Below, piece after piece: positions 11,835 to 24,319 of a stretch of DNA of 64,000 bases; positions within the stretch are counted from its first letter, which is position 1; each line of letters opens with the position of its first letter. This DNA is from Porogramme epimiltina (lineage: Eukaryota > Basidiomycota > Agaricomycetes > Polyporales > Polyporaceae). Where the stretch lies: NCBI GenBank assembly GCA_900155495.1, contig FTLJ01000422.1, forward strand, positions 1 through 64,000. The letters run 5' to 3'. The notes beneath the pieces were generated by a model that searched no databases, was not told the DNA's origin, and saw only the letters and a list, made by a program, of their open reading frames with translations. Made by a program: the position numbers and the translations under genes.

Positions 11835-13181
11835 GTACCGCTGTCGAGAAAAGCATGTGGTCCGAAAAATCGGAACTGCCGCTTGGGGTGTTGGCAGGGT
11901 CCATTGTACTAGTGTCTGAGGTTACGCCTGTGATTTCGGGATGCCTTTTCCGGGGAGGGCGAGGTTTGCGGTTACGACGGCGGTGGGGGTTACAGAATCT
12001 CGAGAGGTAGAGAGAAGACCAGCGGGTGAAGTCGTGTGTGGGGCGTGCAGTATCGCGCCCTACCGTGTAGGCAGCCTCATGACGAGAAGATAACGGCGTC
12101 CTGGGAGGACAACGGCCGCTAAATTATGTTGTAGTTGACGCCGGTAGGTCCTGGTAAATGCCAGTTTAATCCGGCACTCAGCGAGGTGGCACGGCCCGTG
12201 ACTTTCCGCATAGGCACCATCCGCCAATGAGGTTACTGATTGATCCCTCCGGCGTTTCACCATGTCAATCGACACAGGTGTGTATGCGCCGTCCTCGATC
12301 GTAACCGCGACTCGCACACGGCCGTGGCGAAGGGCCGACGACTCCATCCTGTAGACGGCATTAATTTCCTATGACCACTCAGCCACTCACCAAAGCTCCG
12401 TCAAGACACTAGCACTGTCCAGTGAGGGCGAGAACGTTCACAGGGGACTCAGGTTAGGTTAGGCAGCTTCTCTTCGCTGAGCAGCGGCGCCCGGACGTAC
12501 TCGCCATTAGGAGCTCGCCGGCGCCGCGACAAGACTCACCACTCATCCGGCAATAGGGCGGAAACCTCCGTGCCCGGGCAGGCAGATGTTCCGCCCACAT
12601 AAAGGCGAGGGTTCTGTGAGCTTCGGGGAGACGCACCGAGGGACGAGTGAATCATATCGCCCTCACGTTCCCCGCAGTCCGCGCCCACATTACCTCGCCT
12701 TACCCCAGGGCCCCCGTGGCACACAGCCACCGGAGACCACCGGCGCTGGGTGAGCTGTGCGTAAAAGCGTGCCTTTTATGCAGGTTGTTTGTGGCGCAGA
12801 GGATCCGGTGTAGAAAGTTGCAGTGTCTGCCTGGAGGGTTCTGGGCGCTTCCAGTTAAGGAGGATGTGTCCTGCACCGGGGCCTCGGCAAGTGCCGGAGG
12901 CCTGCCTGGGCCTGGTTGATGACTCATCATGTACACCTCAGCATGCTCGACCCACGAGGTGGTGACCCTGAGGGCACTGCAGTGGCTTCTGCGCCAACTC
13001 ACAGCTTAAGAAGTGTTCGAAGGGGCTTTTTCGAGTCACTTCTAGCTCAAAGAATAAGGAATTTTTTGGCCGCGCGCTGTGCGATGGCACAGCGGTGACA
13101 CAGCCGCAGGAAGCGTTCTAAAAAGTCTCGTACATGCCACAAAAACTGTTCAGGATGCGGGCCTGGCTGCGCAAAAGACAC
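11835..13181. other. Intergenic, no gene seen
   Basis: Only short unsupported frames occur, including a 95-codon minus-strand frame at 12060-12347 with no recognisable motif. The 3' region of the aldo-keto reductase gene lies at its right end. Confidence 0.45.
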
Positions 13182-14814
13182 TCAACGATACTCGGCCCCG
13201 CAGTCCCCGATGGTCTCGATGAGCCGCGCTCCCCTAGATTGAGTGAGCACTGCATCAATGGCCGCGCGGTCGTCCACGTCGAGGTGGAAACCGTAGACGT
13301 TCCGATTGTCGTCGGTGTGTTCTGAGACGCCCATACGCACACCTGCGGACCACAAAGCACATCAGCGTTCGTTTGTATACGGTTGTGTCTAAAAAGCTTC
13401 TGTACCTATGAGAACCGCCCCGACGAACGGATGATCAAGCACCCATCGTGTGGCGATGTTGGCGATGCTCATGTCGTATTTGTCCGCTATGGACTTCAGC
13501 ACAGTGAGCAGTGTTTGGAAGAGGCTCCAGGATCCCCACGCCTTGACAATCATATCGAGATACTGCATGAAATATTAGCCTAAAGTTGTGTCTCCCCTAA
13601 TTATCCGCTTCTCACGGACCTTGCGCTGGGACGGCGTTAAGGACCCAGAGTACGGGTCGGGCTCTTCCTTGCCCAGCCATCTGTCAGACAAGAAGCCACC
13701 GCACTAAAAAGCGACTGAGTCATAGATACGAAGATGGTAGTGCGGGAGACCAACCACAGTGCCATATGTGAGCAATTTGACATTGTGCTGCTGGCACACC
13801 TCGGCCATAGAATACCGTGGTCGGACGTCAATGAGCGAGAACTTAAAAAGAAGTGAGACGCTCAGCTTCGGCCGCGACGTCGGGTTAGGACAAATTTTCG
13901 TACCTGAACCTGGTTGGAGACGATGACGCCGGGTCCGAGTTCTTTGCAAATCTCGTCCATCCTTTCCGAATCGAAGTTGCATAAGCCGAGCAGCGAGATC
14001 TTGCCCTCTCGCTGCAGGTCTTGCAAATGCCTCAGAGCAGTGAGGTATCCATGATCATCGTAGTCCTGCCAGTGGAACTTTTGTTTCCAAAATCCGTGCA
14101 AGTGAGCTACCGGACTGCCACTTTGCCTGTTAGCCTTTTCGCACCTGTAACAGATCGACACACTGCGTCTTCATCCGCTCCAGCCGCTCATCGACCGCTG
14201 CCTGGACAAGCGCCCTGGTGGGTTCGATCTTCCTGAACACACACCACTTCGTAGCGCCAAAGATTGCGTCCGGTTGGTCCCACTTCTCCCGGAACTCACC
14301 CTGCAAAAGAAGAGACGCGCGATCAGCAGCCGTGCGCAAGAGGCGCCCCGGAGACGCGAAGGCGCATCGAGGCTCCGTCGGAGGCGGGATGGCGTGGCGC
14401 GAGACGCACAAACAAGATTTCCGCGGGCCCGTAATGGTCGGCTGGTGACGAGGATCAGGAACGGCGGGGCGCGCGGAGGAGGAGGGACGCGCGTACCCTA
14501 GATGCGCGGCGATGGGGCGGGATGCAGCGTATCAGCGGTGGATCGTGCGGCGAAGGCGGAGAGGAGCCCTTACCATGTCTGTCCACATCGCGGGTCAGCG
14601 GGGTGTGCGGCGGGCTTAGAAAGGAAAGGAGCTCACCGAAGGCGACGTAGCCGTTGTCGGCGTAGTTGGCCATGTAACGGCGTATTTTGGCGGCGGGCGC
14701 GCTGCCCCAGGAGTTGCTGGAGAGCTGCCAAAGGCCGTTGAAGAGGCGGGGGACGTCGCGGTCGCCGAGGCGGGCGTACTCTGTCCTTGCCGAGGCGGAG
14801 TCGAGCATGATCAT
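13182..14814 (-). CDS. Aldo-keto reductase
   Basis: NADPH-dependent (alpha/beta)8-barrel oxidoreductase acting on carbonyls, presumably cytosolic. Exons 14637-14814, 14410-14441, 14145-14300, 13904-14077, 13755-13841, 13620-13703, 13406-13562 and 13182-13342 join in frame to 342 residues. Family blocks are GDRDVPRLFNGLWQLSS at the N-terminus, ADHYGPAEILFGEFREKW with the catalytic Tyr (about residue 63), the FGATKW Lys (about 88), the LLQFHW His (about 124), LGLCNFDSERM, VSNQVQFSLID, YGTVCGGFLSDRWLG, and the C-terminal NIATRWVLDHPFVGAVLIG. The catalytic Asp-Met that normally precedes ADHYG is missing from this frame. It is encoded by a 5-nt block at 14574-14578 flanked by AG and GT, whose inclusion shifts the frame by one base. 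The gene is therefore either spliced unusually or damaged at this point. The upstream neighbour is 1.7 kb away. Confidence 0.85.
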
Positions 14815-16486
14815 CGCGATGTGCGTAGTGTGGTGTGGGGGTGGTGCGAGATCTTCGGGGCTGGATGGGGCGAGGTTATCTGGGACGGTCGTGCGTCGAC
14901 TTGCTGGCGGGGCTGAATTTGTAGGGGGCCGGTGGCCTCGCGCAGAGCAGCGCCGGTAAGCGTATGTGGCTATGGAGTCTGGCGCGAGGGGCGGACGGAG
15001 CCCGGGATCTTAAAGCAGGCCGGGGGCGCAGAGGGACATGTGACGTGGGCGGGCGGCGGGCTACGATATCAGCCGTGACGGACAGGGCCCCGCGATCCTG
15101 GCGGCGAGGAGACTGTTCGTCGCGGCGTTGGGGGCGCTGGGCGCTGGGCGAGCGGAGGTGACAGAGGGGGCGGTGGCCGTGGCTGCCGTGGTGGCATGCA
15201 CCGTGTTCGATGTGTGGACCCCGCGGCGCAGCGCCCAATCGCACCGTGCGAATAAGTCTTCAGTGTATTCCGCCGCGGCTGGCCCCGCGACAGCCGTGGC
15301 TGTGACGCCCCCTGTCACAAAGAATACCCCTTGCGTGACCCCCTGCGGCCCACCACACCCCGCGCGCCGTCTCCTCTCTCAGGCTCCGAACTCCTACCGC
15401 CACCGCCGCCCCGGCATGCCTCCGTGGCTCTCGCTGGCGATCTACGCCTCGCGCACATCGTTCTTGACACGCCCAGCTTTCATCTGCGCACCGCAGCAAC
15501 TGCACTCTCGCCTCCCTCCCAGCGCAGTCTCACACGTCATCACAACGTCCGGCCCCGGATTTTCCCGGCGCTCGCCCCCGCGAGTCAGCCAGCCATGCGG
15601 GTAGCGGTTCAGGCGCGTGGACAAATCCTCTCTGCCGATCCTTTGTTACTTATTTTCCTTCTCTTTTCTCAGGCCGCACTCGTTTGTGACCGGGCCCTCT
15701 CCGAGTCCGGCGACTAAACAAGTCGCCAGAGGCCCAACGCACGGCGCACGCCTCGCGCGCGCATCATGGTACCAAGGACGGCGGGCGTGGCGCATCAAAG
15801 ATACAGCGATGTCTGACTCTCCCGGGACATCCAGGGTGGACCCAGGGTTGCGACCGGCAAGATGTTGTCCGACCCTCGACTCAACACGACACGGCCTTGA
15901 GGCACTACCCTCGATGTTTCGTATTATGGGACTAGCTCAAACTTCTCTACGTGATGCCACACGCCGATCTTAGCACATGTTGGAACGGGACAACGGTCAC
16001 AGGCCGTGCCGTCTCGCCACAATGCGACGAGAGGTAAGTTGGGTTGAGTTGGACGTGGTCCTGTTTAATGACATTTCGAATGACAACCCCTTAGCCGTTT
16101 CAGCTCCGACATGGCTCCTGTCGGTACAGGGGATGAACATCGATCTCCGGTATTAAAAGGCGAACCGCAACCGAATCCGGTCGCCGTCCTCCATCCCTCG
16201 ATCTCCCTTGAGCCCCGGACAGCCTTTTCGAGCATCAAGCTTCAAGTTCCAGGTCAGCGCTACACAAACCTGGAATAACTCGGACGACGACCATTCCGAG
16301 GACGCCGATACAAGGGGTGGGTCACCTAAGCACGGTCTTGCGTTGTGCGTTCGGCTCATCCGTAGTTTCCCGGCTCCGCCGATATAAGGTCCCTTCTGAG
16401 CCACTGAGCACAAAGCAAGCCACAGCCAGCAAAGCAACTGCGCACACCCTTCCAGAGAACCATTCCGCACTGCACTATCGGTTACA
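14815..16486. other. Intergenic between divergent genes
   Basis: GC-rich sequence upstream of the aldo-keto reductase, then mixed composition. Several frames of 80-160 codons overlap each other on both strands; none has a motif or plausible exon context. It probably holds the promoters of the two divergent genes. Confidence 0.45.
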
Positions 16487-17263
16487 ATGCCCAGCCCCAC
16501 GGAAAAGAATAACTCTGGCATCAAGAATTTTGGCCACGTGTGAGTCCCTGCGCGGACTGCCCACTTCGCGATGACCGACTTGATCCCCATTATCCCAGGA
16601 ACCTCATGGTCGACACACTCATCTCCAACGTCGAACTAACAGAGTAGGCCATCCCGTCCGTTCACCAGCCTAATGCGCCACGCTGACCGCTAGCTGCGCC
16701 ACAGCCTCCAAGCCATCGTCCGCAACGTGCTCACCACATCGGACTCGGCCGTCACCACGGCCTTCACCGCCGCAGCCCGCAACCGCCTCGTCCGGTCGAA
16801 CGCCACGACACCGCCCGACCTGGCAGCGCTCTTCCAGCCCCTCGCCGCGCCCGGCGCGGACGCCTCCGGGGCGCAGCTCTGGGCCCCGACGCCCGAGCTC
16901 GAGCGCGTCCTGCGCCGGGCGCGCGCCGCGTATGGCGCGGGCATGGCGCTCGCGAGCCTCGGCGTGCTCACGGCGATCGTCAGCGCAACGGGGGATGTGC
17001 GGTGGGCGCCGGACAGCGCGATGGACGGCGCGCTCGCGGCCGTCGACGCGGACATCTCGCAGGCCATAGAGAGCGCGAAGCAGGAGATCGACGCGGGACG
17101 CGCGGAGGACCCGTCGCTCGCCGCGGACGCGCGGGCTGCGTTGCTCGACGCGCTGCTGCGGTGTCAGGAGGCGGTCTCGAAGTGGGACGAGGAAATGTTC
17201 CCCTTCGATCGGGGACTCAGGAGTGCGGAGGGGTGGAAAACGGGCCAGAGGACTGGGCGGTGA
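16487..17263 (+). CDS. Hypothetical alpha-helical protein
   Basis: Three exons, 16487-16539, 16599-16643 and 16705-17263, join in frame (phases 2 and 2) to 218 residues beginning MPSPTEKNN. The first donor is GTGAGT, and the second acceptor (CCACAG at 16696-16704) is fixed by frame. The sequence is Ala-rich and largely helical: VTTAFTAAARNRLV, ERVLRRARAAYGAGMALASLGVLTAIVSATGDV (a possible weak membrane or amphipathic segment), a long helix around DADISQAIESAKQEID, and a C-terminal KWDEEMFPFDRGLRSAEGWK motif. I do not recognise the family, and no catalytic motif is visible. A continuous frame across three exons argues that the gene is real. Confidence 0.65.
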
Positions 17264-20200
17264 GCCCGCCGCGCCCGGCGCCGTCGTTACGGTTTGATCG
17301 TCTGGCGGGTCGTGCTGTAGCGCGGACGAGGCGCATCTAGTGGTCGTCGATGATTATTTTTTTTCACCCATGCCGGAAATGCGGATTCGAAATACGGGTC
17401 GCAGGGTCGCAGGGCGTTCGGAAATGACTTCGTCTCGGTGTCCTACGCCCTCTCCGAAGGGTCATCTGCGCTGCCCCGCGTGTGCTTCTATCCACCGGAG
17501 TACGAGATTACAGCGACCCATTGTGACTGTCCGAAGGGCGACGTTTCGCGACACGCCCTTCCTCGAATGAGTTTCACTTTATATGGCAAAATGGGTGGTG
17601 GACAGTGGCAATTCCCCAGTTATACGGGCGCATTTCGCCACATTGGCCGAGTCGGAGCGCTGCTCGGTCTCTCAAGTTACTGCTAGGTTTCATCGATAGC
17701 AGTGAGCGGAACGCACGTACCATGCAAGTGTCTGGTTGTTGAACTCCCGCCATGGAATTTTTTCGCCGCTTCGCTTGACGAAGGATCTCGCACCTCCGAA
17801 AGGCGCGGGGGTTGGGGGCGCGGCAGCCCCAAATGAGGAACAAGCTCTGGAGTTAATCTGTGACTCCTTCGTAAACAAGTCGCAACCTCGTACACAGGAG
17901 ATGTAGTCACACCGACCGAAAGCGAGTTTCTGCAGCCTCCAGCGAACGCGGCGGATCAACCAAGTCCGCCGCGAAATCGTCGGCGATGCCGCCCGAATTT
18001 GCAGAACCTTGGTCTTCGCAGTATGATGAAAATTCACCGGTATGAAAGGATCGTCTGTGTGCATGGACGCCGCAGGACCCTGAGACACATCCGCGGGGCA
18101 CGGAGAGGCGCGGGGCCAGACATGGCCAAAGGACGGCGCGGCGCAGGTTGAGGAACGTCGCGGGTCGGACCCCGGGCTCAAGGTTACGTCTCAGGGCCCA
18201 CCCCCGGGACGGGAACCGTACTAGGTCGGGGTCGGCTGCCGTGACACGCTGGGGCGTGGTGGGAGCGGCGGGAGCTACTGGGGCATAGTGCGCCTACACG
18301 AGTCGCCTGCTGATATACCGGCGACCAGACATGGGGCCGGTGAGTATCTTGCTATTCGGTTCTGGGCTTCAAGTACGTACTGGGGAGGGCAGACGAGGGT
18401 GGGCGTGACGCGGGGGTGCCTCGCCCTCGTTGCCTTCTGCGCATCCCGTCTGCACCAGTGTTCAGGTCGCCGCGTCCCATTGATCAACGGTTAGCTGGCG
18501 TGCTTCTCCATCCGCTGTCCATGATAGATCCCGCTAACGCGCTGGGCCGCTTCGTGGAGGAGGGAGGGACATCGCTCGCCGAGGCGACGGCTGCCGCGGC
18601 TGGTCGCGCTGCGACGTCGGATCCGATGTCTGGTTCCAACGCCCTGTGCTTCTCCCGACGTCACGTTACGGCGGTAGGATGAGTCTGCAGCCGCTCCATT
18701 CCCGCCGCGGAGTGCGTCCTGATAGCACTGGAAGGCGGTTCGCGGGGGATTTTGCGTCCTGGGGTGTCCTCGTCAGGATGGCGTAACTCTATGCGAGCCT
18801 GGTACCTACCAATATCCGCACGTCGTCTGGTGAAATGGAAGATCAGCAGGGCTTGTGAGGCGGTAACTTTAAGAAATGATAATATGATAGGACAAAGGTG
18901 CCGGTTTTGGAGAGTTCAGTCGCAGGGAGTGGATTAACACACACAGCGGATGAGGATATGCTTTTGAGGATTGTTAGGGACGCACCACAGCGAACCTTCC
19001 TTTATATAGACCGGGTTTGTCGAGGACGACCTCCTCGAGGCGGCGCTCCATGCTTGACTTGCTATCCTAGCGAGTAACTAATGGCACGGGAGATATGCTC
19101 TCATGCAGGCTTCGGGGAAACAAGGTCTGCTTTCGTTTACGCCATCCCGGGGGGAAGCACGATAAAATCTGATGTTCGCGGTACGTATAGACAGTAATCA
19201 ATTCACCGAGATCATCTGGCACGGGATGAGGTCATATCTCTCTGCACCACGTTATAATCTGTTGAGAGGGCATCGTATCGGGATGTACTGCGACCGCTGT
19301 TGTGTTCATCTCCACAGGTTAGACCAGAATTTTCTACAGGGCAATACAGCTCGTTAGCACCCGTGTGAGAGCCAGCGCTGTCAGTTAGGACTGCCCGCGG
19401 TCTCACGCGGCTACGATGTGAACTAAGCGATTTATTCGCCGTTCAACAAAGGCAACTAACTCACCATTAACATCTTCAACCCAACTCCGCGTGGAGTTTG
19501 ACGACAGATGGACCCGATAGTGTTACGCCTTGGTGCAGGCACGTAGCAAAAGAGCTCTGTCATGACTACACCCGCTGAGGTACTCTGGAAGTAGGGATTC
19601 CGGTTTATAGACTATAAAGCGGCGCAAAATTTTGACGCATGGCTATACACGTTCGACAAAACATTATTTAGAATGAATGGCTATGTGATGTAAAACTTTT
19701 GCGAACCGGCGTGAATCCACTTGAAATCTTGCATTTCCTCGACGGCGTTGCGCAACTGAACCACGCTAATCCGTTTGAGGGACACCGACGCAGATCGGAC
19801 TTCCCACTCTAAGCGTGTGGTTGGGCAACCTTTTGAGATTGCCTAGTTAATCCTCCTGACGCTCCCCACACTGGCACACGTCCGAGTGTAACAACGGCGT
19901 CGTGGATCGCCTGAGGTCTACATCAGCATCAGCCTCACCTATTAGGTTAGGCGTAAGGTTAAACATTAGAAAGCGCACTTACTTTGGCAACGACTTGCTG
20001 TGCATTGACAGGCTGCGCCAAGCACGGAGGCCATGCAGGAACCCCCCTCGCGGCTGTGAGTGAGTGACGTACGCCCTTATTGAAACGACGGGACTACTGT
20101 GGGCCTTAATTCCGGCCACATCGGAGACAAAAAATGGCCAGTCGCTAAGGTCACTGCCCACTGGACGAGGGCGACTTGGGGTATGAGGCTTTGAGACTGA

Positions 20201-22114
20201 GACGTCCTAGAGGAAATGTCATGTGATATGAGGACATTCTCGGCCGTGAAGCAGCCTTTGGAGCTCTGTGGGCCGATATCGTCGGGATGGCTTGTGGATT
20301 GTCGGTATGAAGTAGTGGGACAAACGGATCCGAAGAACATCAGTCAATCTGAAATACATGTCGGCTCAAGCAGAAGTGAGTTCTTAGATTGGTTGGTCGC
20401 ATGGCAACACCGCCCAGAAGACGCACCTCATGAATCGGAATTGTTCCCCTCTTCCGAATCGACCTATCCCACTGCCAATGTTCCAAAGAGGACAGACTCT
20501 TGCGTTTAGCGGTAACGGATGACGTATTATTTCGCATAATGACGCTGGAACACTGTTTAGCGTGCCTCGCGCAGTAACGTCGCACCGGTGTGTGATGTGT
20601 AGGTTGCTGGATGTCTGGTGGCGCGAGCTTCATTACGATGCAAGTAACGCAGCACTTCCTCCGGAACTCGCTGTGGGCCGCTCGTTGGTGAGCTGAGTCA
20701 CCACATCATGCATACGCCTATCCATGATTACGCACTTGGCTATTGACAATTTCCAAAAACTAGAGGTCCGCGTTCACGCCGCAGCCTGGTACGAAGAAAG
20801 CGATGTAGTAACCGCGCTCCCCGAATGGCAAGCCCCTAATTGCGGAGCCACCTCGTACCATCCTCAGCTTCTCGTTGATATTGTACAATGACAAGGCCGT
20901 ATTACTGTGAGGAGATTAGCAAGTGAGTGCGAGTAGACATTCGAGCAGAGATAGACATACATAAGCACACATAAAAAACCTAAAGGACGGGGATTTTGAT
21001 ACACAGTACGGTTAGTTCTTGCCCAAGTTCGCGCATTTGTTGTGTGAAGTGAGGTGCAAGCGCCGCCGCGATATTATTTCGTTTCAGACGTAGACCATAC
21101 ACGCGAGCATGTGTATACTATCTAATCATGCGGGACGGCATACGCTGGGGACAGAGGGAAGCGAAGTCCAAACGAGAGACGGTAGTAGGATGACGTGTTC
21201 AATAAGTGGGACCGTATAAAAGAGGAAAAACTAGGAGGCGCAGGGTAGGCGAGGCCCGGGAAGAAAACAGTAACGGCTATACGCATAACATGTTGTATAA
21301 TTCTCATACGGCGGATAGAAGGGAGGCGTAGACCGCGGGAAGGGGCTAAGACAAGATGAGGCACGTAGAGCGCTGGGGGAATGATACTTGCAGGAGACAG
21401 CGGGGATATGATATAGACAGAAACTTACTTGGCATATGTAGGTGGTCCCACACACATACTCTCGGAGCGGCGATTGTGGAAGGCTGTCGAAGGGCGTGCT
21501 AGGAAGATATAAGCAGTGGAGAGGCATAGGGGAACGGCGACGGTAGCGGACAGCGGTGTCTTGCGCAGGCAGCATGAAGAAGGCGGACACAAGGCGAACC
21601 GCGAGGGCCACAGGGGAGGAAGAATCAAGCTAGGAGGAGAGTGAGTTTTGTGCGCTTGGTGCCGTAAAGAGTGTGGATGTGGTACGCCTGGTGGACGGGA
21701 AGCGCCGCCGCCTCGGTTATGATGGTACCGGTGGCATCATTACATAATGGCCATTGACTGTCTCTCAGAAGAACTGCCCCAAAATCGACTACTTGGTTTC
21801 TTGAGCGGCGATGCGGGCCCGCACGCCAGTCCGATTCTCTACAAAGTTGAACCACTCCTATCGCACAGGTGAACAAATTTAATCTCGGCCCGGTATCTTC
21901 CCCTTAAAAGCCAAACTGCCACTGCTTGCCAGGAAAGGTTTGGACGTCGAGATGTGTAACCGACCAGTGATGGAACCAACACGGATGAAGTTGTGAACGT
22001 ACTTCATGATTTGGAACGTAGTGGGGTGCTCGGCACGGTCAAAAAAGCATTCACTAGGTTACAATCGTAAAATACATTAGGCATGAGGCATCGTGAAGTT
22101 CTCCAGGGAGTATG
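17264..22114. other. Gene-poor interval of 4.8 kb
   Basis: No assembled exons, RNA gene or recognisable transposon protein was found on either strand. Frames are short (up to ~160 codons at 17690-18181, minus) and motif-free. Base composition is more balanced than in the flanks. It abuts two decayed genes on its right and may hold older, unrecognisable remnants. Confidence 0.5.
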
Positions 22115-23161
22115 ATCGTCAGCTGGGTCGTCTTCGTCGTCGAGTGTTGGGTCGAGCCATTGACGTGTCTACCAGAACTCCGAGCTCCGGACCCTTCGCG
22201 GCCTTGATCCAGGCGGCATCAGCAATTAACAGACGTGCCGTACGTCGTGGGGTCGATGAACCCGTCACCGTCGGTCGCATCGTCGAACCCGCCGGGCTGC
22301 CAAGGACAAGCTTGTTGAGCTCGAAATCGTTCTGCGGGATCTCAAGGAGGGCAGAACCCGTGAAGGACGAGCCGGCGGTGTTGACGAGGCCGTTGCAGTC
22401 CGTGTACAGTTTCTGGTTGTATAACTGGATGTTGCGCTGTGCGCGACGCATCAGCCTCTGAACGCAAAGCTCATGGTGGGTTTTCTACTCACGAAGTCGA
22501 TCATCGACCCGACTTCCTGGTTCACCTTCACGTACGCGCCGGCGGAGAAATGCTGATTGGGTGACATCCACGGTGCGATCGGGGTGTGCGACAGGATGAA
22601 CTGGGGCAGCTTCTGGCCGAAGGCCTGAGGCTGCGTGAAATGCACGAACCACGCCTCCGCCGCACCGTTGCTCTTGTCCATAGCAGTCAGGTCCTCGTAG
22701 TCGACGTCGATGCCATCGAGCTAGTGGTCGAGAACGAACTACGCCATAGTGTTTGCGGCCGCGACGGGGTCCGCGCCCGACGTTGTCCGATGATGTTGAT
22801 GCCCGCTGCCGCATACTCGGCCTTCTTTGCGGCCTTCTGGTTGGCGGGGAAGCTGGCGTAGGCCTGGACCTGATCCCTGGGGCCGTCAAGGGTGATAGGA
22901 GAGGTTGACGACGCTCCAGCCCTGTACGCAAATGCGTCAGAGGTAAACACATTATTAGATGAATAGGTTACTCACAGCGAGGGACGTAGCAGTGGGCAGG
23001 ATGTTGGAGTCGATGAACCGGTTGGTGTAGACGACGAAAGCGGGGCTCGGGATAGAAGTGGCTCGCGACTCGGAGATGAAGGACGTGGCCTCGGGGACAG
23101 GAACAGCGAGAACGCTGCCCACAGAAGCCAGCGCCAGCGCTGCCGAGATGGAGGAGATCAT
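22115..23161 (-). pseudogene. Decayed GH18 chitinase gene
   Basis: This was an extracellular endochitinase-type glycoside hydrolase family 18 gene. From 23161 the frame reads a signal peptide (MISSISAALALASVGSVLA), then VYTNRFIDSNILPT. After an intron come GWSVVNLS, LDGPRDQVQAYASFPANQ, GADPVAAANTMA, the catalytic motif LDGIDVDYED (DxxDxDxE), then AWFVHFTQPQAFGQKLPQFILSHTPIAPWMSP, QLYNQKLYTDCNG, LNKLVLGSPAG and GFIDPTTYG. These blocks lie in different frames. There is a frameshift after the LSYHP segment, another before GADP, two in-frame TAG codons just before and after FVLDH (22750-22720), and a frameshift near GSPAG. Both TAG codons fit a C-to-T change of CAG (Gln). Expression of an active enzyme is not credible. 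Confidence 0.85.
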
Positions 23162-23411
23162 GTGGGGGAAGGAGAACAGTGACTTGCTGGGACGAGACTG
23201 ATAAAAACTGTGAGCGACGAAGATCCAAACCCTTGTGGAGAATCGGATTGGCGTGTGGAATGTTCGGCATTGATGAGCTCTTGGATCTAGCCCCTCAGTG
23301 CTTGACAATGTGTCACGCGCAAAGCGTATCACGTCCATATTGCGATCCGTCTATGTACCACATAGCCAGGTTATCGCGCCAGTGGGGTAGAAATCAAAGT
23401 TCGAGCATGCA

Positions 23412-24319
23412 CGGCATTATTCATAACATGGGCTTCCCAGGTATAGTCGTGTTTGACCTCGAGGTATGGCAGCTGCGAGAGCTCTATGATGAGATCTTAG
23501 ATCCCCTTGGGCTCGATCACGTCTGCGACCATCTTCGCGACAAGCACCGAGAGCATGGCGGGTCCGGCGTACGTCAGCGTATACGTAAGCTCAAACATGA
23601 TGACCGCGAGCGATACTGTCATGCGCTGATAACATGGGCCGTTAGTCGTACTACCGAAGGCCCAAGAGTCTCAGAGGACTCACAGTAGCACCAGACAGTG
23701 TCGCCGCGGCGCCGACAATGGCGTACAGACCCGGGATGACGCAGTTCAGATCACCCTTGCAGGCAGAGGACATGGGGCTGTGCGGGTACGAGAGGACCAC
23801 AATGCCCACCATGCGCCCTGCACAAGCACCGACTGCAGACCAAGGAGAATCGTCAGCGCGGCGGGTTGTTGCGGGTGACAACGGACTTGGACCCACCTCA
23901 GAGCGTGGGGATGATGGTGCTGGCGGGGGCCTTGATGTCGAACGTGATGATCGTCAGGGCTCCCTTCACCAGGAGTGCGATGAGGAGCGCGTCGATGACA
24001 GGCACAGCCTGCGTCTGGGGGTCGAGCACGCACAGGCCCGAGTGGCCGTCTTTCCACCCAAGCGTCACTCGGCGAAGAAGTTGTACATGATCTCGGTGTC
24101 ACCCACGTGGGTGTACGGATTGAGGAAGCTGAGCAGCACGCTGGCAAAGGTGACCTGAAGGCGCGTCAGGATGATGCATCTGTGCGATGAGGCATGTTGG
24201 GCATACAAGGACGACCTCCATGACGGGGCAACTCTTCATCCAGATGCCGTTCCGGACGTGGCGGCTGAGGGCTCCAGTGGAAGTTGTGCTTGGAGAAGTA
24301 AGTATCGTGCACACCACGG
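23412..24319 (-). pseudogene. Decayed ClC-type chloride channel/transporter fragment
   Basis: Only the central and C-terminal part of the membrane domain remains. In order on the minus strand are GVHDTYFSKHNFHW, SRHVRNGIWMKSCPV (shifted frame), LLSFLNPYTHVGDTEIMYNFFAE, VTLGWKDGHSGLCVLD (shifted), LLVKGALTIITFDIKAPASTIIPTL, VGACAGRMVG, CVIPGLYAIVGAAATLSGAT, VSLAVIMFELTYTLTY, then LSVLVAKMVADVIEPKGI and DLIIELSQLPYL. Splicing the intron at ~23851-23906 places a TGA where ClC proteins have Gly in the conserved IPTLGVGACAGR motif, and a TAA replaces the Tyr codon in PKGIYDL. At least two frameshifts and two nonsense codons are visible, and the N-terminus and CBS domains are absent. It lies directly upstream of the GH18 pseudogene in the same orientation. 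Confidence 0.85.

Noticed and set aside
17690..18181. 163-codon minus-strand frame
   Set aside because: No motif, no plausible introns or neighbours; composition does not resemble the coding genes of the window.
22115..24319. RIP-type mutation as the cause of both pseudogenes
   Set aside because: Only the two chitinase stops fit C-to-T changes; other lesions are transversions and frameshifts.
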